Source of the DNA: Herbiconiux sp. L3-i23 | GTDB taxonomy: Bacteria; Actinomycetota; Actinomycetes; Actinomycetales; Microbacteriaceae | Assembly (NCBI RefSeq): GCF_023734115.1 | Contig: NZ_AP025737.1 | Location: 1,426,001-1,490,000, forward strand | Direction of reading: 5' to 3' | DNA: 64,000 bases | Shown here: positions 32,217 to 40,625 of the stretch, piece after piece | Layout of the letters: every line of letters begins with the position of its first letter | Position numbering within the stretch: position 1 is the first letter of the stretch | Notes under the pieces: generated by a model | What the model saw: the letters and a program-made list of their open reading frames with translations, nothing else | What the model was told of the DNA's origin: nothing | Databases searched by the model: none | Translations under genes and position numbers: made by a program

Positions 32217-34106
32217 ATGCGTTTCCCCACACTGTTCAGCCCGTTGCTGCTCAACGGGATGATGACGAAGAACCGGATCGTCGCGACGCCGACGGGCGAG
32301 ATCTTCGAGGACAAGGCCCTCGGCGGCGCCGGCATCGTGATCGCCGGACACGCCATCGTCGAGCCCGGGCACTCGAGCTACTCGAGTGCCGACGAGCCCG
32401 ACGCGTTCTTCAAGTACGAGGTCGAGGACACCCGTCGCCGGGTGCTGAAGATCCACCAGGCGGGGGCGCGCGCCTCCATCGAGATCTTCCATGCCGGCGA
32501 GTTCGCCCGCGCCCACGGCTTCGTCCGCGGCCCCGTGTCGAAGACGCGCGACGACGGACTCGAGATCCGCGGCATGACCGAAGCGGACATGGAGCACGTC
32601 CTCGAGCTCTACAAGACCTGCGTCCGCAACGCCAAAGATGTCGGCTTCGACATGGTGTTCCTGCACTTCGGGCACGGCTGGCTGCCCGCCCAGTTCCTGT
32701 CGCCCCGCAACAACAAGCGCACCGACGAGTACGGCGGATCGCTCGAGAACCGCGCGCGCTTCCCGCTGCGCATCCTCGCCGCTGTGCGTGAGGCGGTCGG
32801 CCCGGACTTCCCGGTCGACATGCGCATCAGCGCCCACGAATGGGTGGCGGACTCGATCGCGTTCGAGGACGTCGTCGCCTTCCTGAAGATGGCCGAGCCC
32901 TACCTCGACACGGTGCAGATCTCGGCCGGCCTCGACATCGGCATCGAGGGCAACGTGCATATGGCGACCACGAACTTCGAAGAGCACATGCCGAACGCGC
33001 ACTGGGCCGCCGAAGTGAAGCGCACCCTGTCCATCCCCGTCGGTGTGGTGGGCGCCATCATGTCGCCGGAGGAGGCGGAGGGCCTGCTCGCGAGCGGCGC
33101 CGTCGACCTCGTCGCCCTCGGTCGCCCGCTGATCGCCGACCCGAACTGGCCGCGGAAGGCGCAGGAGGGACGCGAGGACGAGATCGTCCCGTGCATCCGG
33201 TGCCTGCAGTGCTACCACATCGCGAGCGACCGCCGGAATGTGGGCTGCTCGGTGAACCCGCGCTACACCAACGAGTCGTTCGTGCCGAAGACGCTGACCA
33301 TCGCGCCCCGACCGCGCCGCATGGTGGTCGTCGGTGGCGGACCCGGCGGTATCACCGCGGCCCTCGCCGCGTCCGAGCGGGGGCACGAGGTGACGCTCAT
33401 CGACCGCAACGAGGAACTCGGCGGGCTGATGCGCTACATCTCTCGCGAGCACTACAAGCGCGACATCAAGAGCTACCACGAGTATCTTCTCGGCCGGGTC
33501 GCGAAGAGCCGCATCGACGTGCAGCTCGGCGTCGAGGCGACCCCCGAGTCGGTCGCCGCGATGGGCCCCGACATCCTCGTCCTCGCGCTCGGTGCGAAGC
33601 CCGTCATCCCGCGGATCCCCGGGGTCGACCTGCCGCACGTGTTCGACGGCAATCAGGCCATCGAACGCGAAAGCGAGATCGGCGACCGTGTCGTCGTGCT
33701 CGGCTCGGGCTCGGTCGGTGCTGAGATCGGGCTCGAGCTCGCGTCGCTGCACGGCAAGGACGTCACGATCGTCGACCGCGGCACCACCTTCGCCCGGCGC
33801 AACAACAAGCTCTACCGCGAAGGTCTGCGGCAGAAGCTCGTCGCCGCCGACACGCTCGAGATGGTGTGGGAGAGCACCTGCGAGGAGATCACGCCCGAGC
33901 ACGTCGCCATCCGCGGCAAGGACGGCGAGATCAGGCTCGTCCCCGCCGACCATGTGATCCTGTCGGCGGGCATGCGGCCGCTGACGCGCGAGGCGCAGGC
34001 CTACTTCGGCATCACGCCCGAGATCGCGATGATCGGCGACTGCGTGCGCCCCCGCATCATCATGGACGCCGTCTTCGAGGGCCACACCTACGCGATGAAC
34101 GTCTGA
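32217..34106 (+). CDS. old yellow enzyme/4Fe-4S/FAD NADH:flavin oxidoreductase
   Basis: This 629-residue three-cofactor reductase is of the 2,4-dienoyl-CoA reductase/trimethylamine dehydrogenase type. Residues about 1-315 form the FMN-binding TIM barrel (NRIVATPTGEIF, FGHGWLPAQFLSPRNNKRTD, GRPLIADPNWP). Cysteines C326, C329, C332 and C344 (CIRCLQC...GCSVNP) ligate a 4Fe-4S cluster. A pyridine nucleotide/FAD module follows (VVVGGGPGGITAALAASE and VVLGSGSVGAEIGLELA). These enzymes reduce activated double bonds or cleave ethers and amines. Being inside a beta-glucoside PTS operon is unusual; it may act on the aglycone released by the GH1 enzyme. That substrate is inference. Confidence 0.9.
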   Translation: MRFPTLFSPLLLNGMMTKNRIVATPTGEIFEDKALGGAGIVIAGHAIVEPGHSSYSSADEPDAFFKYEVEDTRRRVLKIHQAGARASIEIFHAGEFARAHGFVRGPVSKTRDDGLEIRGMTEADMEHVLELYKTCVRNAKDVGFDMVFLHFGHGWLPAQFLSPRNNKRTDEYGGSLENRARFPLRILAAVREAVGPDFPVDMRISAHEWVADSIAFEDVVAFLKMAEPYLDTVQISAGLDIGIEGNVHMATTNFEEHMPNAHWAAEVKRTLSIPVGVVGAIMSPEEAEGLLASGAVDLVALGRPLIADPNWPRKAQEGREDEIVPCIRCLQCYHIASDRRNVGCSVNPRYTNESFVPKTLTIAPRPRRMVVVGGGPGGITAALAASERGHEVTLIDRNEELGGLMRYISREHYKRDIKSYHEYLLGRVAKSRIDVQLGVEATPESVAAMGPDILVLALGAKPVIPRIPGVDLPHVFDGNQAIERESEIGDRVVVLGSGSVGAEIGLELASLHGKDVTIVDRGTTFARRNNKLYREGLRQKLVAADTLEMVWESTCEEITPEHVAIRGKDGEIRLVPADHVILSAGMRPLTREAQAYFGITPEIAMIGDCVRPRIIMDAVFEGHTYAMNV

Positions 34107-34161
34107 CGTGTCGAGCAGCACCGCGCCACACGTCACCCCCGGAACCACTGCAAGGAGAACC

Positions 34162-34659
34162 ATGTCTGACAACGCACCCGACCACATCATCACCGACGCG
34201 GGATCGGCCCAGTCGACCCGGACGATCGTCGCCCCTGTCGCCGGCGCGGTGGTCGCCCGTGAGGCGATCGGCGACCCCGTCTTCTCGTCGGGGGCGATGG
34301 GGGAGGGCGCGGGTATCCACCCGACCGACGGCACCGTTATCGCACCCATCGCCGGCGAGGTGATCGCGGCGATGCCGCACGCCTACGGCATCTCCGGCGG
34401 GGGAGTGGAGGTGCTCGTGCACATCGGCATCGACACCGTCGAGATGGGCGGCACGGGCTTCACGAGTGCGGTGACCACCGGTCAGAAGGTCGAACCGGGT
34501 GATGTGCTCGCCACCGTCGATTTCGGCGCCGTCCGCGCGGCCGGCTTCGACACCACCGTGGTGGTCGTCGTCACCAACAGCGCTGCCCTTGGCGGAGTCG
34601 ACGCCACGGTCGCCGCATCGGTCGACGCCGGCGAGCCGCTGCTCACCGTGGGGCTCTGA
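34162..34659 (+). CDS. PTS glucose-type EIIA component
   Basis: This 165-residue Crr-like domain has the phosphorylatable histidine in VEVLVHIGIDTVEM and the flanking IAPIAGEVIAAMPHAYGI. It passes phosphate from HPr to the EIIB domain encoded upstream. ATG at 34162 follows AAGGAGAACC. The GH1 gene begins 4 bases after its stop, so the two are coupled. Confidence 0.92.
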   Translation: MSDNAPDHIITDAGSAQSTRTIVAPVAGAVVAREAIGDPVFSSGAMGEGAGIHPTDGTVIAPIAGEVIAAMPHAYGISGGGVEVLVHIGIDTVEMGGTGFTSAVTTGQKVEPGDVLATVDFGAVRAAGFDTTVVVVVTNSAALGGVDATVAASVDAGEPLLTVGL

Positions 34660-34663
34660 GCTC

Positions 34664-36091
34664 ATGGACTACCGCGAACTCGCCCCGTTCCCCGACGGCT
34701 TCCTCTGGGGCGCCTCGACCTCCGCCTATCAGACCGAGGGGGGCTGGGACGCCGACGGCAAGGGACCGTCGGTGATCGACGCCCGCACCGACTTCCCCGA
34801 GGGCACCACCGACTACCGCGACGGTGTCGACCATTACCACCGCTTCCGAGACGATGTCGCGCTCTTCGCGGAGCTCGGTCTCAAGGCGTACCGGTTCTCG
34901 GTGTCGTGGAGTCGCGTCATCCCCGACGGCGACGGCGAGGTCAACCCCGCCGGTATCCGCTTCTATCGCGAACTGCTCACCGAACTGCGCCACGCCGGCA
35001 TCACCCCGGTCGTCACGCTCTACCACTTCGACCTGCCGCAGGCGCTGCAGGAGAAGGGCGGATGGTCATCGCGCGCCACCGCCGACGCGTTCGTGCGCTA
35101 CGCGAGGGTGCTGTTCGAGGAGCTGGGCGACCTCGCGCCCTACTGGCTCACCATCAACGAGCAGAACATGATGATCATGCTCGGCGCCATGCTCGGCAGC
35201 GGCACCACCGGCGACCGCCGCGACATCTGGCAGCAGAACCACCACATGCTCGTCGCCCAGGCCGAGGTGATGGCGCTGGCCCACGAGCTGCTGCCCGAGG
35301 CGAAGATCGGCCCCGCACCGAACATCGCGTGCGTCTACCCGGCGACACCGCATCCCTTCGACGTGATCGCCGCGGCCGACTTCACCGCCATCCGCAACTG
35401 GCTCTACCTCGACGTCGCGGTGAAGGGCGTCTACAACCCGACCGCGTGGGCGTTCCTCGTGGAGCGGGGCTGGCAGCCCGAGTTCGCAGAGGGCGACGCC
35501 GAGAAGCTCGCGGCCGCGAAGCCCGACTTCATCGCCTTCAACTACTACACCTCGCACACGGTGGCCGCGCCGAAGGGCGACGGCACCGACATCCGCGACA
35601 ACGGGGATCAGCACATCGTGCTCGGCGAGGAGGGCGTCTACCGCGGTGCCGACAACCCGAACCTGCCGCGCAACCAGTTCAACTGGGAGATCGACCCGGT
35701 CGGATTCCGCACCACGTTCCGCGAGATCTACGACCGATACCGCCTGCCGCTGCTCGTCACCGAGAACGGGCTCGGCGCGTTCGACGAGCTCACCGCCGAC
35801 GGGCGGGTGCACGACGACTACCGCATCGAGTACCTCGAGCAGCACATCCGACAGATCCAGTACGCCATCACCGACGGGGTCGAGGTCATGGGGTACTGCC
35901 CGTGGTCGGCGATCGACCTGATCTCGACGCACCAGGGCATCCGCAAGCGCTACGGCTTCATCTACGTCGACCGCGACGAGTTCGACCTGAAGCAGCTCGC
36001 CCGGCACCGGAAGGACAGCTTCTTCTGGTACCAGGAGCTCATCCGCGGCAACGCGCTGCCTGAGCGGGCGTCCGTCGCCGAAGGTCGTTGA
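34664..36091 (+). CDS. GH1 6-phospho-beta-glucosidase
   Basis: This 475-residue glycosidase begins with the GH1 signature FPDGFLWGASTSAYQTEGG. The acid/base Glu is E166 in LTINEQN (the usual form is NEP; Pro is replaced by Gln) and the nucleophile is E367 in VTENGLG. Its place in a PTS operon indicates hydrolysis of the phosphorylated glucoside to glucose-6-phosphate and an aglycone. The C-terminus shows the substrate-facing GYCPWSAIDLIS and IRKRYGFIYVDRDEF. Phospho-specificity is inferred from context. Confidence 0.92.
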   Translation: MDYRELAPFPDGFLWGASTSAYQTEGGWDADGKGPSVIDARTDFPEGTTDYRDGVDHYHRFRDDVALFAELGLKAYRFSVSWSRVIPDGDGEVNPAGIRFYRELLTELRHAGITPVVTLYHFDLPQALQEKGGWSSRATADAFVRYARVLFEELGDLAPYWLTINEQNMMIMLGAMLGSGTTGDRRDIWQQNHHMLVAQAEVMALAHELLPEAKIGPAPNIACVYPATPHPFDVIAAADFTAIRNWLYLDVAVKGVYNPTAWAFLVERGWQPEFAEGDAEKLAAAKPDFIAFNYYTSHTVAAPKGDGTDIRDNGDQHIVLGEEGVYRGADNPNLPRNQFNWEIDPVGFRTTFREIYDRYRLPLLVTENGLGAFDELTADGRVHDDYRIEYLEQHIRQIQYAITDGVEVMGYCPWSAIDLISTHQGIRKRYGFIYVDRDEFDLKQLARHRKDSFFWYQELIRGNALPERASVAEGR

Positions 36092-36104
36092 GGGGCAGCG
36101 GTCG

Positions 36105-36944
36105 ATGAGGATCGTGAAGGTGTTCAACAACTCGGTGGTGCTCGCCGCCGACGACGAGGGACGCGAGACGGTGGTGCTGGGCCGCGGTGTCGGCTTCCAG
36201 CGGGCATCCGGTGACCCGGTCGATGAGGCGCTCGTGGAGAAGCGCTTCGTCCCCGGAGGCGCCGACGTGAGCGCGCGGGTCGCCGCGTATCTCGAAGACG
36301 TGCCGCTCGAGGACATCGCGGTGGCGCAGGAGATCGTCGTCGCAGCGCGTGCGGCGCTCGGCACCGCGGTCCCCGACACCGCCGTGCTGCCGCTCGCCGA
36401 CCACCTCAGCTTCGCGCTGCGGCGCATCCGCGAGGGCATCGCGATCGACTACCCGCTGCGGTGGGAGGTGAACACGCTCTACCCGCGCGAGTTCGAGTTC
36501 GCCCGAACAGCGCTCGCCCTCGTGGAGCAGAAGCGAGGCGTGACACTGCCCGAGGGTGAGGCGGTGTCGTTGACCCTGCACCTCGTGAACGCGCAGTTCG
36601 GTGTCACCGAGATGGCGGAGACGATGCAGCTGACGACGGCGATGAGTCGCGCGCTGGCGCTCATCGGCGAGGAGCTCGGGGCGCCGATCGAGGAGGACTC
36701 CGTCGACGCGGCCCGATTCGTCACCCACCTGCGGTACCTGGTTGTGCGGCGGATGCGCGGGCTGCACCCGGCGAGCGTCGACTCGGCGCTCGGCGAAGCG
36801 CTGCGCACCGCCGACCCCGACGCGTACCGGGTCGCGATGCAGGTCGCCGACCAGCTCGCCGGCGACCTGGGCTGGGACATCGACGACGACGAACGCCTGT
36901 ACCTGGCGATCCACGTCCGCCGCCTCCGCACAGCCCACCACTGA
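36105..36944 (+). CDS. BglG/LicT-family transcription antiterminator
   Basis: This 279-residue RNA-binding regulator has a CAT RNA-binding domain (about 1-55, MRIVKVFNNSVVLAADDEG) and two PTS regulation domains (about 65-170 and 175-279). Conserved phosphorylation histidines include those in PLADHLSFALRRI, RFVTHLRYLVVRR and LAIHVRRLR. It would bind the RAT at 30537 when the substrate is present and prevent termination in the EIIBC leader. It is the last gene of the locus and begins 13 bases after the GH1 stop. Confidence 0.92.
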   Translation: MRIVKVFNNSVVLAADDEGRETVVLGRGVGFQRASGDPVDEALVEKRFVPGGADVSARVAAYLEDVPLEDIAVAQEIVVAARAALGTAVPDTAVLPLADHLSFALRRIREGIAIDYPLRWEVNTLYPREFEFARTALALVEQKRGVTLPEGEAVSLTLHLVNAQFGVTEMAETMQLTTAMSRALALIGEELGAPIEEDSVDAARFVTHLRYLVVRRMRGLHPASVDSALGEALRTADPDAYRVAMQVADQLAGDLGWDIDDDERLYLAIHVRRLRTAHH

Positions 36945-36961
36945 GGCGGCCGCCCGCGTAC

Positions 36962-37392
36962 CCGCCCGTTGAGCGAAGCGATACGAAGGGGTGCATCTGG
37001 TCATTGAGGAGGCCGTTCACGGCCGTCGCGAAATGACTTGGGCTGCAGGACCGCCGCACTGGCGCACCCTGGAAGTCGTGTCGCATCGCGACGGGCCTGG
37101 CGGCCCTCCTCAGCGACCAGTGGCGGCGGGTGATTCGGGTCATTGAGGAGGCCGGCCACGGCCGTCGCGACATGACGTGACGCTGCAGATTCCCCGCACC
37201 GGCGCATCCGAGACTTGTGTCGCATCGCGACGGGCCTGGCGGCCCTCCTCAGCGACCAGAGTGGCCCGCTCGTTGAGCGAAGCGATACGGAGGGTGTGTC
37301 TGAAGTGCCCTCGTATCGCTGCGCTCAACGAGCGGCAGGGTGCGTGATGTCGCGCATCGTGACGGGCCTGGCGGCCCTCCTCGGCAACCGGG
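36962..37392. repeat. mixed array of family A and B repeats
   Basis: In order: an A (about 36963-36990), a complete B (about 36998-37120), a second B (about 37139-37260), an inverted A pair (about 37267-37292 and 37307-37336) and a degenerate B right arm (about 37350-37392). The array fills the 498-base gap between the antiterminator gene and the STAS-like gene and contains no other gene. Confidence 0.9.
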
Positions 37393-37442
37393 CGGGCGAT
37401 CGGGGTCAGGGGGTTCGCAAGTCGTGCGGGTTGGATGAAATC

Positions 37443-37799
37443 ATGTCGCTCACCTATGCCACCACCGAAGGAACCAATCTCGTCACCGTCGCGTTCGCCG
37501 GAGACCTCGAAGCCGACCAGGTCGACGCGTTGCGACGGCACATCGAGGGCGTCGTCGCCGAGCGCGGCAGCGTTCGACTGCTGCTCGAATACGGCAGCGC
37601 AGGCAAGGTCGAGCCAAAGGCGATCTACGAGGATCTCCGAAACGCCGAGTTCGTGAAGAAGATCGACCGTGCCGCCATCGTCAGCGACGCGTCTTGGCTC
37701 GGTGGTCTCACCTCGATCGCGAAGCACTTCGTGCCGTTCGACGTGAAGACCTTCCGGCCCGACGAGCACGGCGCCGCACTCGAGTGGGTCACCGACTGA
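37443..37799 (+). CDS. SpoIIAA/STAS-like small protein
   Basis: This 118-residue protein shows the alternating strand-helix pattern of SpoIIAA-like (STAS/SEC14-type) domains: LVTVAFAGDLEADQVDALRRHIEGVV, VRLLLEYGSAG, and RAAIVSDASWLGGLTSIAKHF. It starts MSLTYATTEG at 37443. Such proteins bind small or lipid-like ligands or act as partners in regulation; no specific role can be assigned. It is a single gene just after a repeat array. Confidence 0.7.
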   Translation: MSLTYATTEGTNLVTVAFAGDLEADQVDALRRHIEGVVAERGSVRLLLEYGSAGKVEPKAIYEDLRNAEFVKKIDRAAIVSDASWLGGLTSIAKHFVPFDVKTFRPDEHGAALEWVTD

Positions 37800-37832
37800 C
37801 GGCGACCCACTCAGGCGTCGGATGCTGCCTCG

Positions 37833-38981
37833 TCAGCGGCCGGCTCCCGCGAGGGTGCCGACCGTCTGCGCCGCCGGGTCGATGATCAGGCACGACACCA
37901 GACGGTCGCCGCCGGCCCACGACTCCTCGGTGGGCGCGAAGTAGGAGTAGTCGAGAGTCGACTCCTCGTACGACAGCCCGACGAAGGCGGGGAACGCGGC
38001 GTAGCATCCGTCGCTCGCGGCGAGGTCCACCTCATCGATCCCCGGGAAGGCGTCGCCCGGAACCTGGAACTCGGTGAAGACCTCGTAGTCGTGCGGGGCG
38101 GCGCAGTCGACCGCCTCGACGCTCGAGACCACGTCGGCCGACGCCTCGTTGAGGCAGTCGCCGATCTGCAGCGTGAACACGTCCACCGACTCGGGGGCGT
38201 CGTCGGAATCCCCGCCGAAGATGTCCTCCTGCGAGGGAGGGGCGCCGAGCGAGTCGCGGGTCGGGTCGTTCGCCTGCGACGAGGTGAACGCGGCGAGGGC
38301 GACGAGCCCGATGACGGCGAGGATCGTGAGCACCGTCATGATCGAGCCGACGACGATGCCGCCGATCGCGAGTCCGCGTCCCTTCTCACCGGTGCGCTTC
38401 ACCTGCGCGAGCCCGACCGCGCCGGCGATGATGCCGCCGAGGGGGAAGAGGAAGCCGAGGATCAGCGCCACGATCGAGACGACGTTGGTGCGGTTCGCGT
38501 AGTCGATCGGCGGAGGGATGGACGCCGATCCGGCGCCGCTGTACGCGGGCTGCGGGGCCGGCGCCGCGCCGGTGACGTAGGCGGGCTCCGCACCGACCGG
38601 AACGGCGGCGGGGACCGATCCTTCGAGCAGCCCCTGCTCGGCGAGCCGGGTGCCGATGAGGTGCGCTGCTTCGCGCACCACGTCGGATGCCTTCGACGCC
38701 CCGATCACGCCGCCCTTGAGGAAGCCGCCGGCCGCGGAGTGCTCGAACTCGGCGACCGCTCCACCGTCAGTGGGAGTGACATGGACGTCGAAGCGGACGT
38801 GCATGTCCTGCCCGGCGAACGCGCCTGCGATGACGGTCGTCCCCAGGCTGCCGCGGGACACGTCGAGCGTGCCGGAGGGAGTCGATTGCACCGTGAACCC
38901 CTGCTCGGTGAGCACGGACGCAACGGCGTTCCGCGCGTCCTCGACGGGGATGTTGAGCCGCAGCTGCGCGGTCGATGCCAT
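37833..38981 (-). CDS. membrane protein with DUF4190-like hairpin and septum-formation-like domain
   Basis: This 382-residue protein has an N-terminal soluble domain (about 1-110; LRLNIPVEDARNAVASVL), a Pro/Ala linker, and a two-helix membrane hairpin of DUF4190 type (IVALILGFLFPLGGIIAGAVGLAQV, then GIVVGSIMTVLTILAVIGLV). Its C-terminal outer domain begins VDVFTLQIGDCLNE and contains VDCAAPHDYEVF, the pattern of actinobacterial septum-formation/DUF4190-linked proteins. Paired cysteines suggest disulfides outside the cell. The role in septation is a family label, not shown here. Confidence 0.7.
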   Translation of the reverse strand: MASTAQLRLNIPVEDARNAVASVLTEQGFTVQSTPSGTLDVSRGSLGTTVIAGAFAGQDMHVRFDVHVTPTDGGAVAEFEHSAAGGFLKGGVIGASKASDVVREAAHLIGTRLAEQGLLEGSVPAAVPVGAEPAYVTGAAPAPQPAYSGAGSASIPPPIDYANRTNVVSIVALILGFLFPLGGIIAGAVGLAQVKRTGEKGRGLAIGGIVVGSIMTVLTILAVIGLVALAAFTSSQANDPTRDSLGAPPSQEDIFGGDSDDAPESVDVFTLQIGDCLNEASADVVSSVEAVDCAAPHDYEVFTEFQVPGDAFPGIDEVDLAASDGCYAAFPAFVGLSYEESTLDYSYFAPTEESWAGGDRLVSCLIIDPAAQTVGTLAGAGR

Positions 38982-39049
38982 GAACGCTCCCAGAGCTAGA
39001 CGCGACGCCCGTGCGGCGGCGCGATCACACCCTATAGATCAGCGGGGAC

Positions 39050-39991
39050 TCAGCGGTGAACCTCGCCCGCCTGGTCGAGCAGATGCAGATCCTCGCGGGA
39101 GGGGAGACCCTCCCAGTCGCCTTCGACGGTGACGGCGAAGGCGCCGCACTGCGCCGCAGTGGTGAGCCGTTGCTCGGGCGACCCGCCGGTCACGAACTCG
39201 GCGAGGTAGCCGGCGGTGAACGCGTCGCCCGCGCCGACCGGATCGATCTCGGTGACCCGGAACACGGGCGCCTCGTATCGTGCGCCGTCGATGATCGCGG
39301 TCGCGCCGGCGGCGCCGCGTTTCACGACGACCTCCGCGGCCCCGAGCTCCGCGAGCGCGTCGACCAGACGGTCGTCGTCGGCGCTGTCCACCAGCAGACG
39401 CGCCTCGGCGACGCCGGCGAAGAGGATGTCGGCGCGAGCGGCGACGCCGCGCAGCACCTCGCCCGCCTCGCCGTCCTTCCAGAGAGTCTTGCGATAGTTG
39501 ACGTCGAACGACACCGTGGTGCCGACCTCGCGCGCGATGTCGATCGCGTGATCCACGGCGGCGCGGGCGGTGTCGCTCAGGGCGAGCGTGATCCCCGTCA
39601 CGTGCAGCACCGACGCGGCCTCGATCGCGGCGCGGTCGACGTCCTCGGGGGTGAGGCGCGAGCCGGCGCTCGCGCGACGGTAGTAGAGGACCTTGCTGTG
39701 CTCGACGGTGCGCCGCTCCTTGAAGAGCAGTCCGGTGTTGGCGACGTCGTCGACGATCGCGTCGGCCGTCACCCCCTCACCGCGGAGCACCGAGGTGATC
39801 AGCCGACCGAACTCGTCGTCGCCGACGCGGCCGAGCCAGCGGGAGTCGACACCGAGGCGGGCGAGGCCGATCGCGACGTTCGACTCCGCGCCGGCGACAC
39901 CCAGCCCCAGCGCGTGGGCGTGACGGAGGGGTCCGGTGATGGTGGAGGAGATCCGCGCCATCGACTCGCCGAGCGTGTAGACCTCAGCCAC
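39050..39991 (-). CDS. kdgK: 2-keto-3-deoxygluconate kinase (PfkB family)
   Basis: This 313-residue ribokinase-fold enzyme has the N-terminal GESMARIS and AGAESNVAIGLARLG motifs and the C-terminal PfkB signature DPVGAGDAFTAGYLAEF with the catalytic Asp. It converts KDG plus ATP to KDPG. It overlaps the aldolase gene by 8 bases and is the last gene of the IclR-led operon. With the aldolase it completes a lower Entner-Doudoroff branch giving pyruvate and glyceraldehyde-3-phosphate. Confidence 0.88.
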   Translation of the reverse strand: MAEVYTLGESMARISSTITGPLRHAHALGLGVAGAESNVAIGLARLGVDSRWLGRVGDDEFGRLITSVLRGEGVTADAIVDDVANTGLLFKERRTVEHSKVLYYRRASAGSRLTPEDVDRAAIEAASVLHVTGITLALSDTARAAVDHAIDIAREVGTTVSFDVNYRKTLWKDGEAGEVLRGVAARADILFAGVAEARLLVDSADDDRLVDALAELGAAEVVVKRGAAGATAIIDGARYEAPVFRVTEIDPVGAGDAFTAGYLAEFVTGGSPEQRLTTAAQCGAFAVTVEGDWEGLPSREDLHLLDQAGEVHR

Positions 39992-40625
39992 GGGAGGACA
40001 CCGCTTCGACCGCGGTCCGTGCGCGGGCGGCGAGGTCGTCGAGCGACCCGCCCTTCAGCGCGTCGCCGAGCAGCGGCGACCCGAGCCCGACCGCGACCGC
40101 GCCGGCGGCGAGGTAGGCGGGGATCGTGTCGAGGTCGACCCCGCCGGTGGGGACGAGCGGGATGTAGTCGAGCGGTGCCAGCACGTTCTTGAGGTACGAG
40201 GGGCCGCCCATCGCGCTGGCGGGGAACACCTTCACCGCGGTTGCGCCCGCGCGGTAGGCGGTGACGATCTCGGTGGGGGTGAGCGCGCCGGGGTACCACC
40301 CCATGCCCGCGGCGATGCCGGCCTCGCCGACGAGCAGGTTGGTGTCGGGGGAGACGAGGAACTGCGCCCCGGCCGCCGCCGACTGCTCGACGTGCTCGAC
40401 CGACAGCACGGTGCCCACACCGACGAGCAGGTCGTCGCGCGTCGACAGGGTCGCGACGGCCTTCTGCCACCCGGGGGTGTTGGTGGTGACTTCGAGGCAG
40501 CGCACACCGTTCGCGACGAGGGTCTCGCACACCGGCAGCACGCGGTCGGCTTTCCCACCGCGGATAATCGCGATGATCGGGCTCTCCTGCAGGACGGTGG
40601 GCAGCTGGGCGGTGAGGGCGTTCAT
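39984..40625 (-). CDS. eda: KDPG/KHG aldolase
   Basis: This 213-residue class I aldolase has the Schiff-base lysine in ATAVKVFPAS, the catalytic Glu in CLEVTTNTP, and the phosphate-binding VPTGGVDLDT and VGLGSPL loops. It cleaves 2-keto-3-deoxy-6-phosphogluconate. ATG at 40625 overlaps the aminotransferase stop (ATGA), so the two are co-translated. Confidence 0.92.
   Translation of the reverse strand: MNALTAQLPTVLQESPIIAIIRGGKADRVLPVCETLVANGVRCLEVTTNTPGWQKAVATLSTRDDLLVGVGTVLSVEHVEQSAAAGAQFLVSPDTNLLVGEAGIAAGMGWYPGALTPTEIVTAYRAGATAVKVFPASAMGGPSYLKNVLAPLDYIPLVPTGGVDLDTIPAYLAAGAVAVGLGSPLLGDALKGGSLDDLAARARTAVEAVSSRG

Noticed and set aside
31938-34349. An 800-codon antisense frame opposite the flavin oxidoreductase
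   Set aside because: The plus strand encodes a complete, motif-rich enzyme; the antisense product is low-complexity with no recognisable features.
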